This document shows, in pieces, positions 46,880 through 59,154 of a DNA stretch of 64,000 bases. Location: NCBI GenBank assembly GCA_963921825.1, contig OY997591.1, positions 35,113,825 through 35,177,824 on the forward strand, read 5' to 3'. Under the pieces are notes generated by a model that saw only the letters and a program-made list of their open reading frames with translations, was not told the origin of the DNA and searched no databases. This DNA is from Erodium maritimum (Eukaryota > Streptophyta > Magnoliopsida > Geraniales > Geraniaceae). Each line of letters begins with the position of its first letter. Within the stretch, counting starts at the first letter, position 1. The translations under genes and the position numbers were made by a program.

Positions 46880-49730
46880 TGTCTGTTGGTACATCTTAAG
46901 ATATACGAGACGTCCGATCTTGTACATATCATGGCACATATGATCGATTCTTCCCCCTCCTTAGCTGCATGGGATTCGTATAATCCTTTTCATCTCATCA
47001 AGTGTCTTGCTTCGATAAATGCTGTGAGGAGTGACTAAGAGTCATTTCTTTGAATCGAGCAATGAGAACCCACCCAATGCCTTGTTCACATAGGTGCTTT
47101 TACTTATGCCCAAGACCATCTTGGTGCGATCTCTATATATCTTAATCCATCAGATATAAAATGCATCACCTAAGTCCTTAATTGAGAAACACTTCCTCAA
47201 CCAGGCTTTGAGGTCGTGCAAGGTTGGGATGTTGTTTCCAATGAGCATTAGAAAGGTAATCTTTCTCACACTAGCTTTTTTTATAAACGCAAGGTTCACC
47301 CTCGTTCTTGATAGAGCCAGATCCAATCATAGATTCTTCAAAATTAAGGTTCCAACTACGAGATGTTTATTTCAATCCATAAATGGATTTAAACAACTTA
47401 CAAATCTTTCCCTTATTCTTCGGATCAACAAAATCTTCCAGTTGAGACATATAAATGTCCTCTGTTAAACTTCTGTTTAAGAAAGCTGTTTTGACATCCA
47501 TTTGCCATATCTCGTAATTGTGATACGCTGCTATGGCAAGAAGAAATCGAATCGATTGGACATTAGCCACTAGGGAGAAGGTTTCCACATAGTCAATCCC
47601 TTTGATTTTCCTATAACCTTTCGCAACTAGTCGGGTTTTGTAGTTTAGAGGGTTTCCGTCCATGTCTGTCTTCACCTTGAAGATACATTTGTATCCGATA
47701 GTCCTCACATCATCTATATAATCAACTATTTCACAGACATGGTTGTCCGACATGGATTGCATTTCCTCTCACATGGCTCCCAACCATATTTCGGAGTCAG
47801 CCCCATCCACGACTTCTTGAAATGTGGCTGGATCACCATGATTCACCATAGGGTCATCATAGAAAACATATCTCAGAGGTGGACGACTAATCCTTTCAGA
47901 TCGCCTTAGACCTTCCAGAATTCGTTACAGGAATTAGTTCTTACTCTACGACCAACTTAGACTCCTGCCCTTCTACTAGGTTGTCAAGTAGTTCCTGAAT
48001 AGAATCAGATAGACATGTACCATCCTGAATTTCTTCAAGATGCACAATCCTCTTACTAACATCTTTAGAAATAAACAACCTTTCCATAAAAACCCCACCA
48101 GGAGTGATGAACACCATGTTCTCAATGGGTTTGTAGAAGTACTATCCCCTTGTTTCATTGGGATACCCCACAAAGGTGCATTTCTCAGATCTTGGTTTGA
48201 TCTTAGTCGAAATCAGACGTTTCACATAAGCCTCACAACCCCAAAGCTTTAGGAAGGACAATACGGGCTTCTTATCGTACCATTTCTCAAATGGTTTCCC
48301 TTCCACAACCTTCGTCGGAGCCCGATTCACCATGAATGCGACATCTTGTAGACCATAACCCTAGAAAGAGATTGGGATATCAGAATTATGTCTCATCAAA
48401 TAAACATAATCATATCTACTGTAATCATCAGTAAATGTGATAAAATAGCTAAAACCTCTCCTGGTATGAGTACTCATTGGTCCACAGACTCTTGAGTATA
48501 TTATCCCTAATAAGTCACCCGCCCTTTTACCGAGACCGAAGAAGGGTGCTTTATTCAATTTGTCTACTAAACAAGCCTTGCACTTATCAATGGAATGGAT
48601 TTTAAAAGTCCGCACTTTTCAACTGTTGATACGCACTTCTTGTTTATTTGGGTCAAACGACAATGTCATGTTAGAGTTTGGTTTAATTCGTCAAATTTAG
48701 ATCTATTGGTATTACAAGTAGAGCTTGAGGCATTATTTCCCTGTTTAATATGTAAAACCCTCCAGCCATGTTAGCACTAGCATAAAACATATCATTGCAT
48801 AGAATATTGAAAATCAAAATTATATCCTTCCTTGTCTAAGAAGGATATAGATATAATATTCGTACTTAAAAGTAGGTATGTAATATATACATTATGTAGC
48901 ATAAAACCATGCAGCTCGGTAAAGCAAGACTTATGAATCATATAACAGTTGCCACAACTCTGAGTTACACTTCGTGCTTTTAATGATTTCCCCACTTTCT
49001 AGGTACTACACGTCAGTGCATATGTGAGATTCAACCACGATATCCAATACCATGAATCTTTGGAAGTGGAGAGATGTAGCTCTACAAAGTTAATACCCGA
49101 TGATGGCGTGATCCCACAACCCTTCCTTAGATCATCGAGGCTACCTGATGAAGGCGCAGTCCTACGTCCCTACTTCAGATCATCTAGGCTATCTCATGAA
49201 GGCGTAGTCCCACCTTCATTCTGCAAATAATACAGGCTACCTGATGAAGGCGCGGTCCCACCGCCCTTTTTCAGATTAGTTGTGAATATCATGTAATCCG
49301 GGTTTCAATGACCAAGTTGCTGGCAGTAGAAACGAACGTTCTCAGTTTCCTTAGCCTTCCTCGAGGAATCCCTGGTCCTCAAAGGGTTCTGAGTCACTAG
49401 GTGTCTTACCTTTCCCGCCGAGTTCATAGGGGCCCCACCCTTGCCACTCTCAGTTCCCTTCTTGAAACTGGTTCCCTTGTTGACCATTAGAATATTCTTC
49501 AATCGCTAATCCTGGATATTCTTCTCAACAAGTACTGACCTTTGACGTAACTTTAATTTGGGCTTATGGACAACCCAGTCAAGGATATATTCTTTGCATT
49601 CAGATTAGAGGACTATCCTTAAATTTCTATACCAGTCCAAATAGTTTGTCCCATTCAGCTTGATCCCGTCAAGAATAGTTTTCAATGACAAACAACTACT
49701 ATTCACTGAAGTACTTGCCCTTTAATCTCT
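46880..49730 (-). pseudogene. Copia G gag-pol remnant
   Basis: Reading leftwards: gag start near 49730, a damaged knuckle (VRFYCQQLGH, first Cys lost) near 49310, and a repeat-rich linker (49080-49270). Then come the protease relic near 49040-49060, integrase pieces (48615-48361: CKACLVDKLNKAP, FSYFITFTDDYSRYDYVY) and later integrase (48333-48142). RT follows (47762-47367: EIVDYIDDVRTIGYKCIFKV, MDVKTAFLNRSLTEDIYM), and further RT to 46880. The first integrase Asp is Arg (IYSRVCGP). The RT motif YVDD is absent: FLML joins IGNNIPT at 47242/47243, exactly where B and F have their gap. There are many frameshifts and a deletion within the integrase. It continues at 32528. Confidence 0.88.
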
Positions 49731-51260
49731 ACGACAAAGAAAATGTAATCAGTGAACTGAATAAATTTTATGAAAATCAAGTCTAAACACCAACCAATCA
49801 ATTATAAACCTTTATAATCTAGAACAAGATCCTTGATTCGCTCGATCAAGCTGAAGGAAGGCTCACTAGTTAATCGAGCTATGTAGGTAGGACCCCGTCC
49901 AATCACATCCAATGTGACTCTTGGCTAGGGTATGCACATTTGTAAACGGCTTACTTATCTGATACCCTAGCTCAACCCTTGCTGAGATCATAGTCGGGTC
50001 CACCAATTTTAAACTATGGCCCGACACTATGCATGTGCTCCGCTAAGGCACACGACACCCACACATGTCGTCCAAACCTAATACCCCTCTTTCCCATGGA
50101 TGCTTCGCTAAGGCGCACAACTCCCATATGATGGGGAGGTGGTAAGCTGTTAAGAATTGGGAGGTATCTGACATGAACCAAATTTTACTTTTCCGGTTGT
50201 GTTTAAAACTATTAGGCATATCCTAGATGCGATTAGCACATCAAGTACATATTGATGTAATGATGCTTCCAATTAAATCCAATGTAATTCTTTGTTTGAA
50301 CCTGTCAACTATATCTAATGCAAAGACAGTTCTAAGGGCTCACAAACAGTGGTTAAAAACCATTTTTATCTTTGCATGTGAGGTGATATGCTCATAACAT
50401 AAAGTTAGGCCTACGATTCTAACAAACATTTATAATTATTTATGCAAAACTAAACCAAGCATTAAGCGATAACCGTGCACATAATAGTCCCTAACCTAAC
50501 TTCCAATCGCTTCTTGACCTCCACCGAGTCCAAGTCGATGCCAAACCCCAAAAAGCCACATATTGATCTTTATTTCCCTTTCTTCGCCTTTAGCAAAAGA
50601 TTACAATTGAATACACGATTCGGAGGTTTGGAAATAATTATTATTATAATTAAGTGGTACCACGATCACACTTTTAAAGAATAATTACACGCTAACTCTA
50701 ACGGCTCGTAGGCCGTAAAAAGCGATAAATTAAATAAATCCAATCCAGGCTATTACAAGCACCATGCCAACATCACATCACACAACGTTTTATTAAACAA
50801 GCATGTTATGAAACATTGTGTGATTTTCCTGTTTTAGTTAATTCCCAAGTTTCAAAAAAGTTCTTACGCTCAATTTATCGAAACCGTTCAAAATTGAAAC
50901 TTTTAAACGTTTCATTTTCGATTTCGTCAAGACGGTTCTAAACTCTTCATGAATAACTAAATAGTTTGGCCCCGACATTCAGACCGTCCATGGTCACAGC
51001 TTGGCCTAGCTCTATCTAACGGAGCCCTATTCAGTCACAGGATCGGCTCCCAGAGAGTCCAGCTCTCGTGACCCGAAAAATCAATTTTTTTTTTGAAAAT
51101 ATCAGATATGAATAAACTTTCAAAATTATATTTTTTCGTGGAAACAAACCATTAGGCAAGGTTCTAAATTGTGATATCAAACAACATGCAAAAATCAAGC
51201 AAAACAGAATCTACAAGCATAATATTGTGAATCATGGAGGTACCACGACTCTGATACCAC
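49731..51260 (-). other. Leader and primer binding site of copia G
   Basis: A non-coding leader colinear with that of B and F, including diverged copies of the CTCCGCTAAGGC-type repeat near 50038 and 50102. The primer binding site is at 51249-51260 (TGGTATCAGAG on the - strand). Confidence 0.75.
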
Positions 51261-52889
51261 TGTTGTGTCCCGACGAAAAGTATGAGCATAAAATTTTCTG
51301 CGAAAAATAACTTGAGACCATGTATTAAACACCATCACGATTAGATTCACAAAACAAAACCGAAATCACTGTTTCTTACCAAATCAAGAACACCGGATAC
51401 GGAATGATTGGGCTTGAGTCTCCAAGACACCTACGTATCCTCCTAGGAATAAAAGCAACATAGTAATAAGCTTAGAGGACTCAAGACCAGAAAAATTGAG
51501 GATACATGAAATGTTGGCCGAAATTTGAGGGAGAAAGGAGAAGTGTTGCTCTTCCTTTTTTGTGTGTTGTGTCTTATGTTGATATGAATGACCTTTATGT
51601 CATTTTATCCCATGAACATAATAAAAAAAATAGTATATAGTAGAAGGATGGCTTAAAGTAGTTAGAAGTTGGTGATGAGTTGGTGGCTTGAATCACCAAC
51701 TACCTATTCGAACTAATTAGTTAGAACCATTTAGTTAAGACTTAACTAGTTGGTTCCATGGGCCTTTAGTGGCATGGGGCGTCCATGGGCCTCGCGGGTG
51801 ATGGTCTGTGGCCATTCCCGACGAGGTCCCGTGACGCGCTCATCGCCTCTCATTCCTTCTATCCCGAATATGTCCAATATTATCCGACGAGATCGTTTCC
51901 AAGACTCCAATTACTTATTGCCACATGACCTAAAACATAGTTTTGGTGATGTCACATGTCAATTTCCTACTTGGGCATTCTCCATAAGTCTGTTAATGAG
52001 TTTCATCCTCCAGTGTGACCCTTAGGTTTATGCATGTCGGTAGATCAACGTAAAATCCCATTTTACTTGTTTAGACATAAGTGGCAACTAACGAGACTTT
52101 AGTATTGCGTGACACTACATAACGAATCGTCCCTATTGATTCTAACCTTTATGCGTATATGTAATTTTCCATTTATCTCTGATATCGTGATTGAGATAAG
52201 GCATAGAACCGCCATCCTTATTATTCTCAATCATTGTTCCTTCATATGTGAGATGACTAAATCTTTGATACCCAATATGAAGTCCATGGCCATGCTATTC
52301 ATTCAGTCACTCTCGATCAAGCGGCCGAGAACCGATATCTTTTCCATACAAAAGTATGAGGGTTAAATCCCTTAGCCGTCTTTTGTGACACTCATGTAGT
52401 CCGTCCCGAAGACAATTCTAACTGCTATGGAAACTTTGTCACAGGCAACGTTGGGCTCAAGTTGAATTTAGTTGTTTACTGCATAGCAATTACAAAGACT
52501 CCTTGGCCTAAGGATACATGACAAGGTACGACATTGAATGTTTCATGACTTGATCTATGACACATATTCATGTCGGGTCGTCCAGTATCATGTCCCACAT
52601 GATAACTATGATCACACTCCGGAATACCATTCCATTGACTAATAGAATGTGGACCATAAAGTGTCATCTCTCATACTAGTCTCTTCTAGTGAAGCTTTGT
52701 TGACTAGGGATCTAACAAGTGTAATTCCTCTTGATCTATGGTTCTACTTCGCATGATGGACATAGATCAGAACACACTTTGATGTATTACTACAACATAT
52801 AAGTAATATAAAGTTGCTTTACTTTTATTGCCAACGATGATATATACATTTGGATGTTTACAATTGAATTATGGCCACTAAGACTAACA
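51261..52889 (-). repeat. 5' LTR of copia G
   Basis: 1629 bp, from TGTTGTGTCCCGACG to ACTAACA. It is similar to 21908-23527 with many differences. GATAC follows at 52890. Confidence 0.9.
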
Positions 52890-54141
52890 GATACCTCCTT
52901 AGATTTTCCCAGTTGAAATCCAAAATAATCAAGAGGGAGGGAAGAAATAATACAACCAAGAATTTGAGCAATTTGTCTGTCAAATATCTAAGAAGAATTG
53001 AGAAGAACCAACTTAGACTTGTTGTAGTTGATTTTTAGGCCAGAAGTCAGTAGAAAGGTCATGAGGGAGATTTTGAGATTTGTGATGGGCTTTATCTGTG
53101 GAATAATGGGACATGCGGAGGTGGCTTGTGAATTACTTACTCTATACCAAGTGATGTGGTTGAGAGACCCTTCGGAGTGTGGATGCGGCCGTAGAGGAGT
53201 CTGACCGGGCATAATGTGTATCCTTGCTTGGAACTGCCGAGGGCTTGGCTCGGGATACGTTTTATTTTATGATGATGATTGTATCATCAAAATATTTAAG
53301 GTGTGAAATATCTGTACTCGATTTCCCACAGAGATACCTTCAAATATATGATTCCTTTTGCCTAACTTTAGTAGGTTATGTAGGTCCTCTGCTTCTAAGG
53401 TAGAAATTAAAAGGGAAAGGGATCAACCTCGCCTTAAAACTCTCTCTAACAAGAAATCTTGGGAAGGGGAGCCATTAATAGGAACTCGGGATGAAGCTTT
53501 AAAACAAGAGTTCACCGACTCATCATTTCTGACCAAAACCCATAGTAACCTGAATAAATAAGATCTATCTCTAGTCTAAGTGATCATAGGCCTTCTCAAA
53601 ATCAACATTTAGGAGGTTGATACCATCTTTTCTTCTCTTGACAAAATAAAAATATCTCAGTGGCTATGAGAATTGCATCCAGCTATAAAGCTAGTTTGTA
53701 CACTACTAACCAATGAATCCATGACAATTTTTAATCTAGAAGCTAAAATCTTGGAGAGTATTTTATAACAAGCTCTAGTAAGGCTAATTGGTTTGTAATT
53801 AGAGAATTCCAGAGGTGAAGGATTTTTTAGAATGAGTGTGATGAAAGTTGAGTTGAAACCTTTTCTTAAGAAGGCAGAAGAGTGGAATTGATGAATGTAG
53901 TTGATGATATCTTTCTTTGGTAAAGGCCAACATCTCTGAAAGAATAATAGGTTGAAAACATCAGGGCCTGATGCCTTATCTCCCTTACAAGAGTTAATGG
54001 TTGCCACAATCTCAGATTCAGAGAAAGGTCTCACTTTCAATTCAGTTTTAGAAGGATTCAATTGTTTAAAAGGGACAAAGGATACATTGATTAATGTGGG
54101 AAAGGATTATGAAATCTTTCAGCAAAATGTATGGCTCCAGG
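52890..54141 (-). pseudogene. LINE 2 ORF2 reverse transcriptase, N-terminal and central part
   Basis: 54061-53657 encodes the RT start: SESEIVATINSCKGDKASGP, FNSTFITLILKNPSPLEFSN, YKPISLTRACYKILSKILAS. The A-motif VDFEKAYDH is near 53570-53600, a decayed YADD box (YFDDTIII) near 53285, and SGLKINYNKSKL near 53030. The reading frame is broken several times. Between about 53100 and 53275 an unrelated opposite-strand LINE fragment interrupts it. The piece continues leftwards at 21907 and rightwards at 57405. Confidence 0.85.
53100..53275 (+). pseudogene. Opposite-strand LINE fragment (ORF2 start) inside LINE 2
   Basis: On the + strand, 53217-53262 translates as MCILAWNCRGLGSGY, the typical first residues of a plant L1 endonuclease (WNCRGLG). 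On the - strand the LINE 2 frame is colinear on both sides of it: YFDDTIII to the right and SLMTFLLTSGLKIN to the left. Ends are approximate. Confidence 0.55.
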
Positions 54142-54670
54142 TGTCACGCCCCGAATTCGGTAGAACCGAACCCGGAACGCGAACGGTGAAACAATAAAAC
54201 AATTTTCAAACATTTTAATAAACAGCTTAAAATCACCACTTTGAGTTAAACAAAATAATAGTTTACAACCGAAAACACGTCCAAAACAAGCGGACAAAAC
54301 CAAAGCGTACGTCGCTAAACTCCCAAAACCCGGACTCCCGCTCCCAGCTCTTCAAGCTTCGAGAGTTCCCCTAGTCCGTCTCGCGACCAGTACCTGTAGA
54401 AAAAGCAGCTAGGGGTGAGCATTCGCTCACTACCACGGATACCAGACTGACTACGGCATACTAGCAGAAATGCCGAAAACACCAACAACAAACCAAACAC
54501 CAGGGACTATTATCCCCAAACTCAAATGACTCGACTGTCACGCGAAAACTGTTACTTTCCCCAACCAAACTAAACACCCGTACACGTAATGTAGACCCGA
54601 CACCGTAATGACAACCTCAACGAACACAACACAGAAGTGATCAAAATCACGCAAACCACAACCACAAGCC

Positions 54671-55142
54671 TCAACACTTTACCGATGACGCGCCGGAAGG
54701 TGCTACTCACCTGTTGGGGACACAGCCCTCTGCTCTTTACCGACCGCGCACCGGAGGGTACGACACACCCCTCGGGCAGAAATTTAGACTTAGCACTTCA
54801 CCAATCACGCGCCGGAAGGTGCTACTCACCTACGGGGAACACATCCCTCTGCTCTTTACCGACCACGCATTGGAGAGTACGAAACACCCCTCGGGCACAG
54901 CTCTAACCTTTGCATTTTATCAATCACGCGTCGGAAGGTGCTACTCACCTACGGGGCCCACAACCCTCTGCTCTTTACCGACCACGAATTGGAGAGTACG
55001 ACACGCCCCTTGGGAACAACTCTAACCTTAGCACTTTACCGATCACGCGCCGGAAGGTGCTACTCACCTACGGGGAACACATCCCTCTGCTCTTTACCGA
55101 CCGCGCACCGGAGGGTACGACACACCCATCGGGCATAGCTCA
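54671..55142 (-). repeat. 120-bp composite repeat x 4 in LTR D
   Basis: Each unit joins two related half-units of about 60 bp, one with CGCGCCGGAAGGTGCTACTC and one with GCGCACCGGAGGGTACGACA. The same composite repeat, on the + strand, is in LTR E at 60601-60960. Confidence 0.85.
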
Positions 55143-55254
55143 ACAGTACCACCAGAACAGTCACAGTCACAACCAAATGATACACAATCCCCGCAAAGGA
55201 AAGGAAAAGAATACGACAACACGACTAACTACCACTCAGCACGTCAGTCAACCA

Positions 55255-55765
55255 AATACGGGCTCTACTCCCCACGGGCACTCATGGCCACCCACAAACA
55301 CAAACAAACAATAACATACGGGTTCAATGCCCCAAAGGCACACATGGCCACCCACGACACACAAACAGTAAAATACGGGTTCAACACCCCAAAGGCACAC
55401 ATGGCCACCCACGACACACAAACAGTAAAATATGGGTTCAACGACCCAAAGACACACATGGCCACCCACGACACACAAACAGTAAACCCACGGGTCCAAC
55501 ACCCCAAAGGCACACCTAACCACCCACGACACAACATGGTAAAAACACGGGTCCAACACCCCAAAGGCACACCTGACCACCCACGACACACAAACAGTAA
55601 AAATACGGGTTCAACTCCCCACGGCACTCATGGCCACCCACCAACACAAACAATAAAATACGGGTTCGACTCCCCACGGGCACTCATGGCCACCCACAGA
55701 CACAAACAATAAAATACGGGTTCGACTCCCCACAGGCACTCATGACCACCCACAGACACAAACAA
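55255..55765 (-). repeat. 57-bp minisatellite, about 9 copies, in LTR D
   Basis: Units contain CGGGTTCAACACCCCAAAGG and CACATGGCCACCCACGACAC. They are related to the GGTGGCCATGAG repeats of the other gypsy LTRs. Open frames across it reflect the unit length, which is a multiple of three. Confidence 0.85.
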
Positions 55766-57404
55766 TTCAATCAACCTCCAGGCACAACCAAATGCCACCA
55801 GTATTTCTATTGTTCGATAAGTTCACTCATCCTACGACACTAATAAGTGTCACATGCATTTCTATTTTTCGATACGTTCACATATCATACAAGACCACTA
55901 AGTGTCACCTGCATTTCTAGTGTTCGTTAAACTTACTTATCCTACGACACCATTAGGTGTCACATGCATTTATACTTTTAACTTTCCCTAGTCAAGGCCG
56001 AGATCCGGCTACTTTTCCCTACCTGGTAACGCTTTCCCAAAAGTCCACGCCCAAGCTCCGGCGTGCTCCAGAATTACCCGCTTAACCTCCTCTTTCCACG
56101 GTCGGCGACACGGTCTACAATAATTACAATTAACACACTTCTCAAATAAGCAGGCGAAACCTGAAGTTAATGAACTTAACGCTCGAACGCAACCCCGAAA
56201 GTGTCGATCACTCCCAAACTTCCCAATTACTTGACATTGTCAATAACGGGCCCGGAAAAGCCCGATTCGCCCGGCTTGGCGAATCTGCCCGGGATCGGAA
56301 AACGCCCTTCCGGGGCTCCGAAAATTCCCGTTTTCATTTCTACGATCTTAGAATAATTCAAGGGTTCCAATGCAATCGACGGAATGAATTTCCGACTTCC
56401 GAGCGATTTAATTCGCGTTTAAAGTTTCTAAACCCGAAATTTCTAACTTTCACAATTTAATTCCATGATTTATTACGGGTTTGAGTTATCGACTCGGGGA
56501 TCGTCCGAAACCACCCGAATACGAAAAACCCGAGACCCAACCACGTGGGCCCCACCCGGAGACCACCGGAAAATGGTCATTTTCGCCCCAAAACGTTCCT
56601 AACAAACCCTAAACCTCAACCATTCATCGTTTAACCAAATATAAACGAACACTTAGAAATCAAACACGTCGAAATAAGAAAAAGTCAGGTTCTTACCGTA
56701 GGCAACGACGAGGGGATGACGATTTCGCAAGAAACAACCCGATCCAACGGTTGGATCGTCCAAAATCTCCAAAACCTCACACTTTCTCTTATTTTCTCTC
56801 TTCTCCTTCCCTCTCTTCTTTCTCTCTCTTCTTCTCTGTTTTTGACCGAAACTCACTCCATCCAATCCTTTTAATTGTTTTAAAAAAAACCAACTACTTC
56901 TTGTTTACAAAACTACCCCTCATCTTTTCCTTTTTATTTATTTTAAAAACCAACTACCACCATTTGGGTGACAAGTGTCTTGTGGGTCCCACCTTTATGA
57001 AAAATATCTTTGTAGATATTTTTCTGTCAGATTCGTAAAATTCGGCCGTCTCGGGCCCCGAACGGTCCCATTTTCCAAGAAACTACGAAATTTAACGGGC
57101 TACAAGGAAACGGCTCAACTAAGATCGCTGTAACGACGGATAAGCTTTTTGGATCCCAAACGGACCTCGAACGGACCAAAACGTCGCTCGGTTAACTTTT
57201 CCGGCAAAAAGTCAACCTTTCCCAAATTGGTCAGAAAGTTGCCCTGAGTCCCCCAGAACTCACTTTGGTCGATATCGGGGTCAACTTAAGTCCGGTATGA
57301 CCCTCGAGGTCAGATTTAGGTTCATTTAAGTGTCTGTCCCAAAATTTTAAATTTTCCTGTTTTTCGCCGCTTTGACTGGCGTTGACCGGGAGTGGTTCTT
57401 TACA

Positions 57405-58773
57405 CCTGGAAATTTGAAGTTTGATGGAGTGTCCCAAAGATGGCCTTCATCAAAGATCCGAGTAACACTCTTCCTAATCCCTTTAAAAATTTTCCAAGAT
57501 ATGATAGAATTTGGAGTAGTGATCTTCATGAATTTGCCATTTGATCCTTGAATTTTGTCTCTAGATCTTGGTAGAGAACTTATAGTGTTGAATCAGATTG
57601 GCCATGAGAAGCGATATTTGAATGGTCTGTGCATCAAGGAGATGTCTGCATTACACAATGTTGTCCAGAGAATCTATCTCCTTTTTGAGTTGTAAAATAA
57701 CCTCTTCCAAATCACTAACTACATTTTGGTTCCAATCTTTAACAAAAACTTTGAGAGCTCTATGTTTACATACCAAGACAAATGTATGTGAACCTTGAAT
57801 AGATAGAGATGACCAAAACTTTTTGATATATTTCATGAAGGAAGGATGTTCCAACTAGGTACTTATAAACTTGAAAGTCGTTGGCCCCTAGTCCAATTCA
57901 GGTTGACATAAAAAAAATAGGTCTATGGTCAGAGATTGATCTAGGCAAGGTAGTCTAAGAGAACCCAAGTAAAATGGAGACAACTTGGAGAGCAAGTAAG
58001 AACCTGTCCAATCTAGATGCATAGGAAGTACTTCCAAACCAAGTAAATTTACTTCCATTAAGGGGTAGATGCAGAAGAGAATCGGATATCAAAAAATTAG
58101 TGAAATCATGTAGGCTTCTAAGAGATGGGGGTTACCATTTTTTCCAGAGGAATGCAATATTGCATTGAAATCACCTACACAAATGAAAAAAAAGGCCCAA
58201 TGGTAGAGAATTCTTGTGCTAATTCAGTCCAAAGTATTACTCTCTTTCTTGGTGAACAAGGAGCATACATGTTAAATATACATATGGATATATGATGATC
58301 CAAATCTTCTCCAAACCAGATCAGAAAATGTTCCAGTTTTTTGGTCCACAAGGTGTTGACAATGTTTGTTCTCAAAGATGATATAATGCCATAGAACTAC
58401 CTGAACAAGGAATGAAATCCAAGTCCCAAGAATGAGTTAGACCACAATAATTAAAAAAATTCCCCAAATTCACCATTTTGGTTTCTTGAATAAGTATGAA
58501 GTTGAAATGAAGTTTCAAGAACATGTGTTTTAAAGCTTTCTTCTTCTTAGTCATAGAAGAACCTTTCATGTTCCATGAAAAGATTTTCATCTCAGATGGA
58601 TTCTGGAGTTCATTGATCATTAAATGGAGAAGAGGGATCCCTATCATCAACCAAATCAAGGAAGTCATCTTGATAATCAGAATCAAAATTAACTCTTTGA
58701 TTAGTCTCAGCTTCTAGATTATCAAATTGTTCATCCCCTTTTTCATCTACAATAAAGGCCTTGATACCTAAAG
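57405..58773 (-). pseudogene. LINE 2: end of ORF1, ORF2 endonuclease domain
   Basis: ORF1 ends at a stop at 58610-58612 (DDRDPSSPFNDQ). ORF2 starts at the ATG at 58590 (MKIFSWNMKGSSM), about 20 bases later. The AP-endonuclease motifs are recognisable in order: IFSWN, LIQETK (catalytic Glu), FNMYAP near 58290, GDFNAI near 58160, RLDRFLLALQ near 58000 and SDHRPI near 57925. Then comes the usual linker (FVKDWNQNV, about 57740). Frameshifts and stops are present. The family makes a nicking endonuclease fused to RT for target-primed reverse transcription; this copy is dead. It is cut by D on the left and E on the right. Confidence 0.88.
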
Positions 58774-59154
58774 TGTAAGAACCGCTCCCGATCAACACCG
58801 GTCAAATCGACGGAAAAACAGGAAAATTTAAAAAATTTGGACATACACATAAATGAACCTAAATTTGACCTCGAGGGTCATATCGGACTTAAGTTGACCC
58901 AGATATCGACAAAAGTGAGTTCTGGGGGACTCAGGGCAACTTTTTGATCAATTTGGGAAATGTTGACTTTTTGCCGGAAAAGTCAACCGAGCGACGTTTT
59001 GGTTCGTTCGAGGCCCGTTTTGGATCCAAAAAGCTTAGCCGTCGTTACAATGGTCTTATTTGGGCCGTTTCCTTGTAGCCCGTGAAATTTCGTAATTTCT
59101 TGGAAAATGGGCCCGTTCGGGGCCCGAGACGGCTGAATTTCGCGAATATGACAG

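Larger units (their letters stand above)
21908..52889 (-). mobile_element. Ty1/copia element G, old, broken by insertions F, H and I
   Basis: Components in map order are: 3' LTR 21908-23527; internal 23528-23668; F insertion; internal 32129-32528; H insertion (which contains I); internal 46880-51260; 5' LTR 51261-52889. Its primer binding site (CTCTGATACCAC, 51249-51260) and polypurine tract (after 23527) are in place. The target duplication is GATAT/GATAC, one mismatch. The internal region is colinear with B and F but clearly more diverged, and its two LTRs differ at many sites, so it is the oldest copia here. It shares the RT-motif gap, the altered protease and the lost integrase Asp with B and F. 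Confidence 0.9.
54142..57404 (-). repeat. Solo gypsy LTR D
   Basis: 3263 bp, reading right to left, bounded by TGTCACGCCCC and TTACA on the + strand. Flanks CCAGG (54137-54141) and CCTGG (57405-57409) are a target duplication with one mismatch. The putative donor CTACG|GTAAG is at 56697, acceptor TTGTAG at 56115, second donor CCAG|GTAGGG at 56023 and second acceptor TCTACAG near 54397. It belongs with E to a separate LTR subfamily. Confidence 0.9.

Noticed and set aside
54671-55142. Regular repeats that could suggest a CRISPR-like array
   Set aside because: The units are contiguous with no unique spacers and lie in a plant retrotransposon LTR.
54637-55712. Long frames across repeat arrays in LTR D
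   Set aside because: They are produced by 57-bp and 120-bp tandem units, both multiples of three; the arrays are non-coding in the sibling LTR E.
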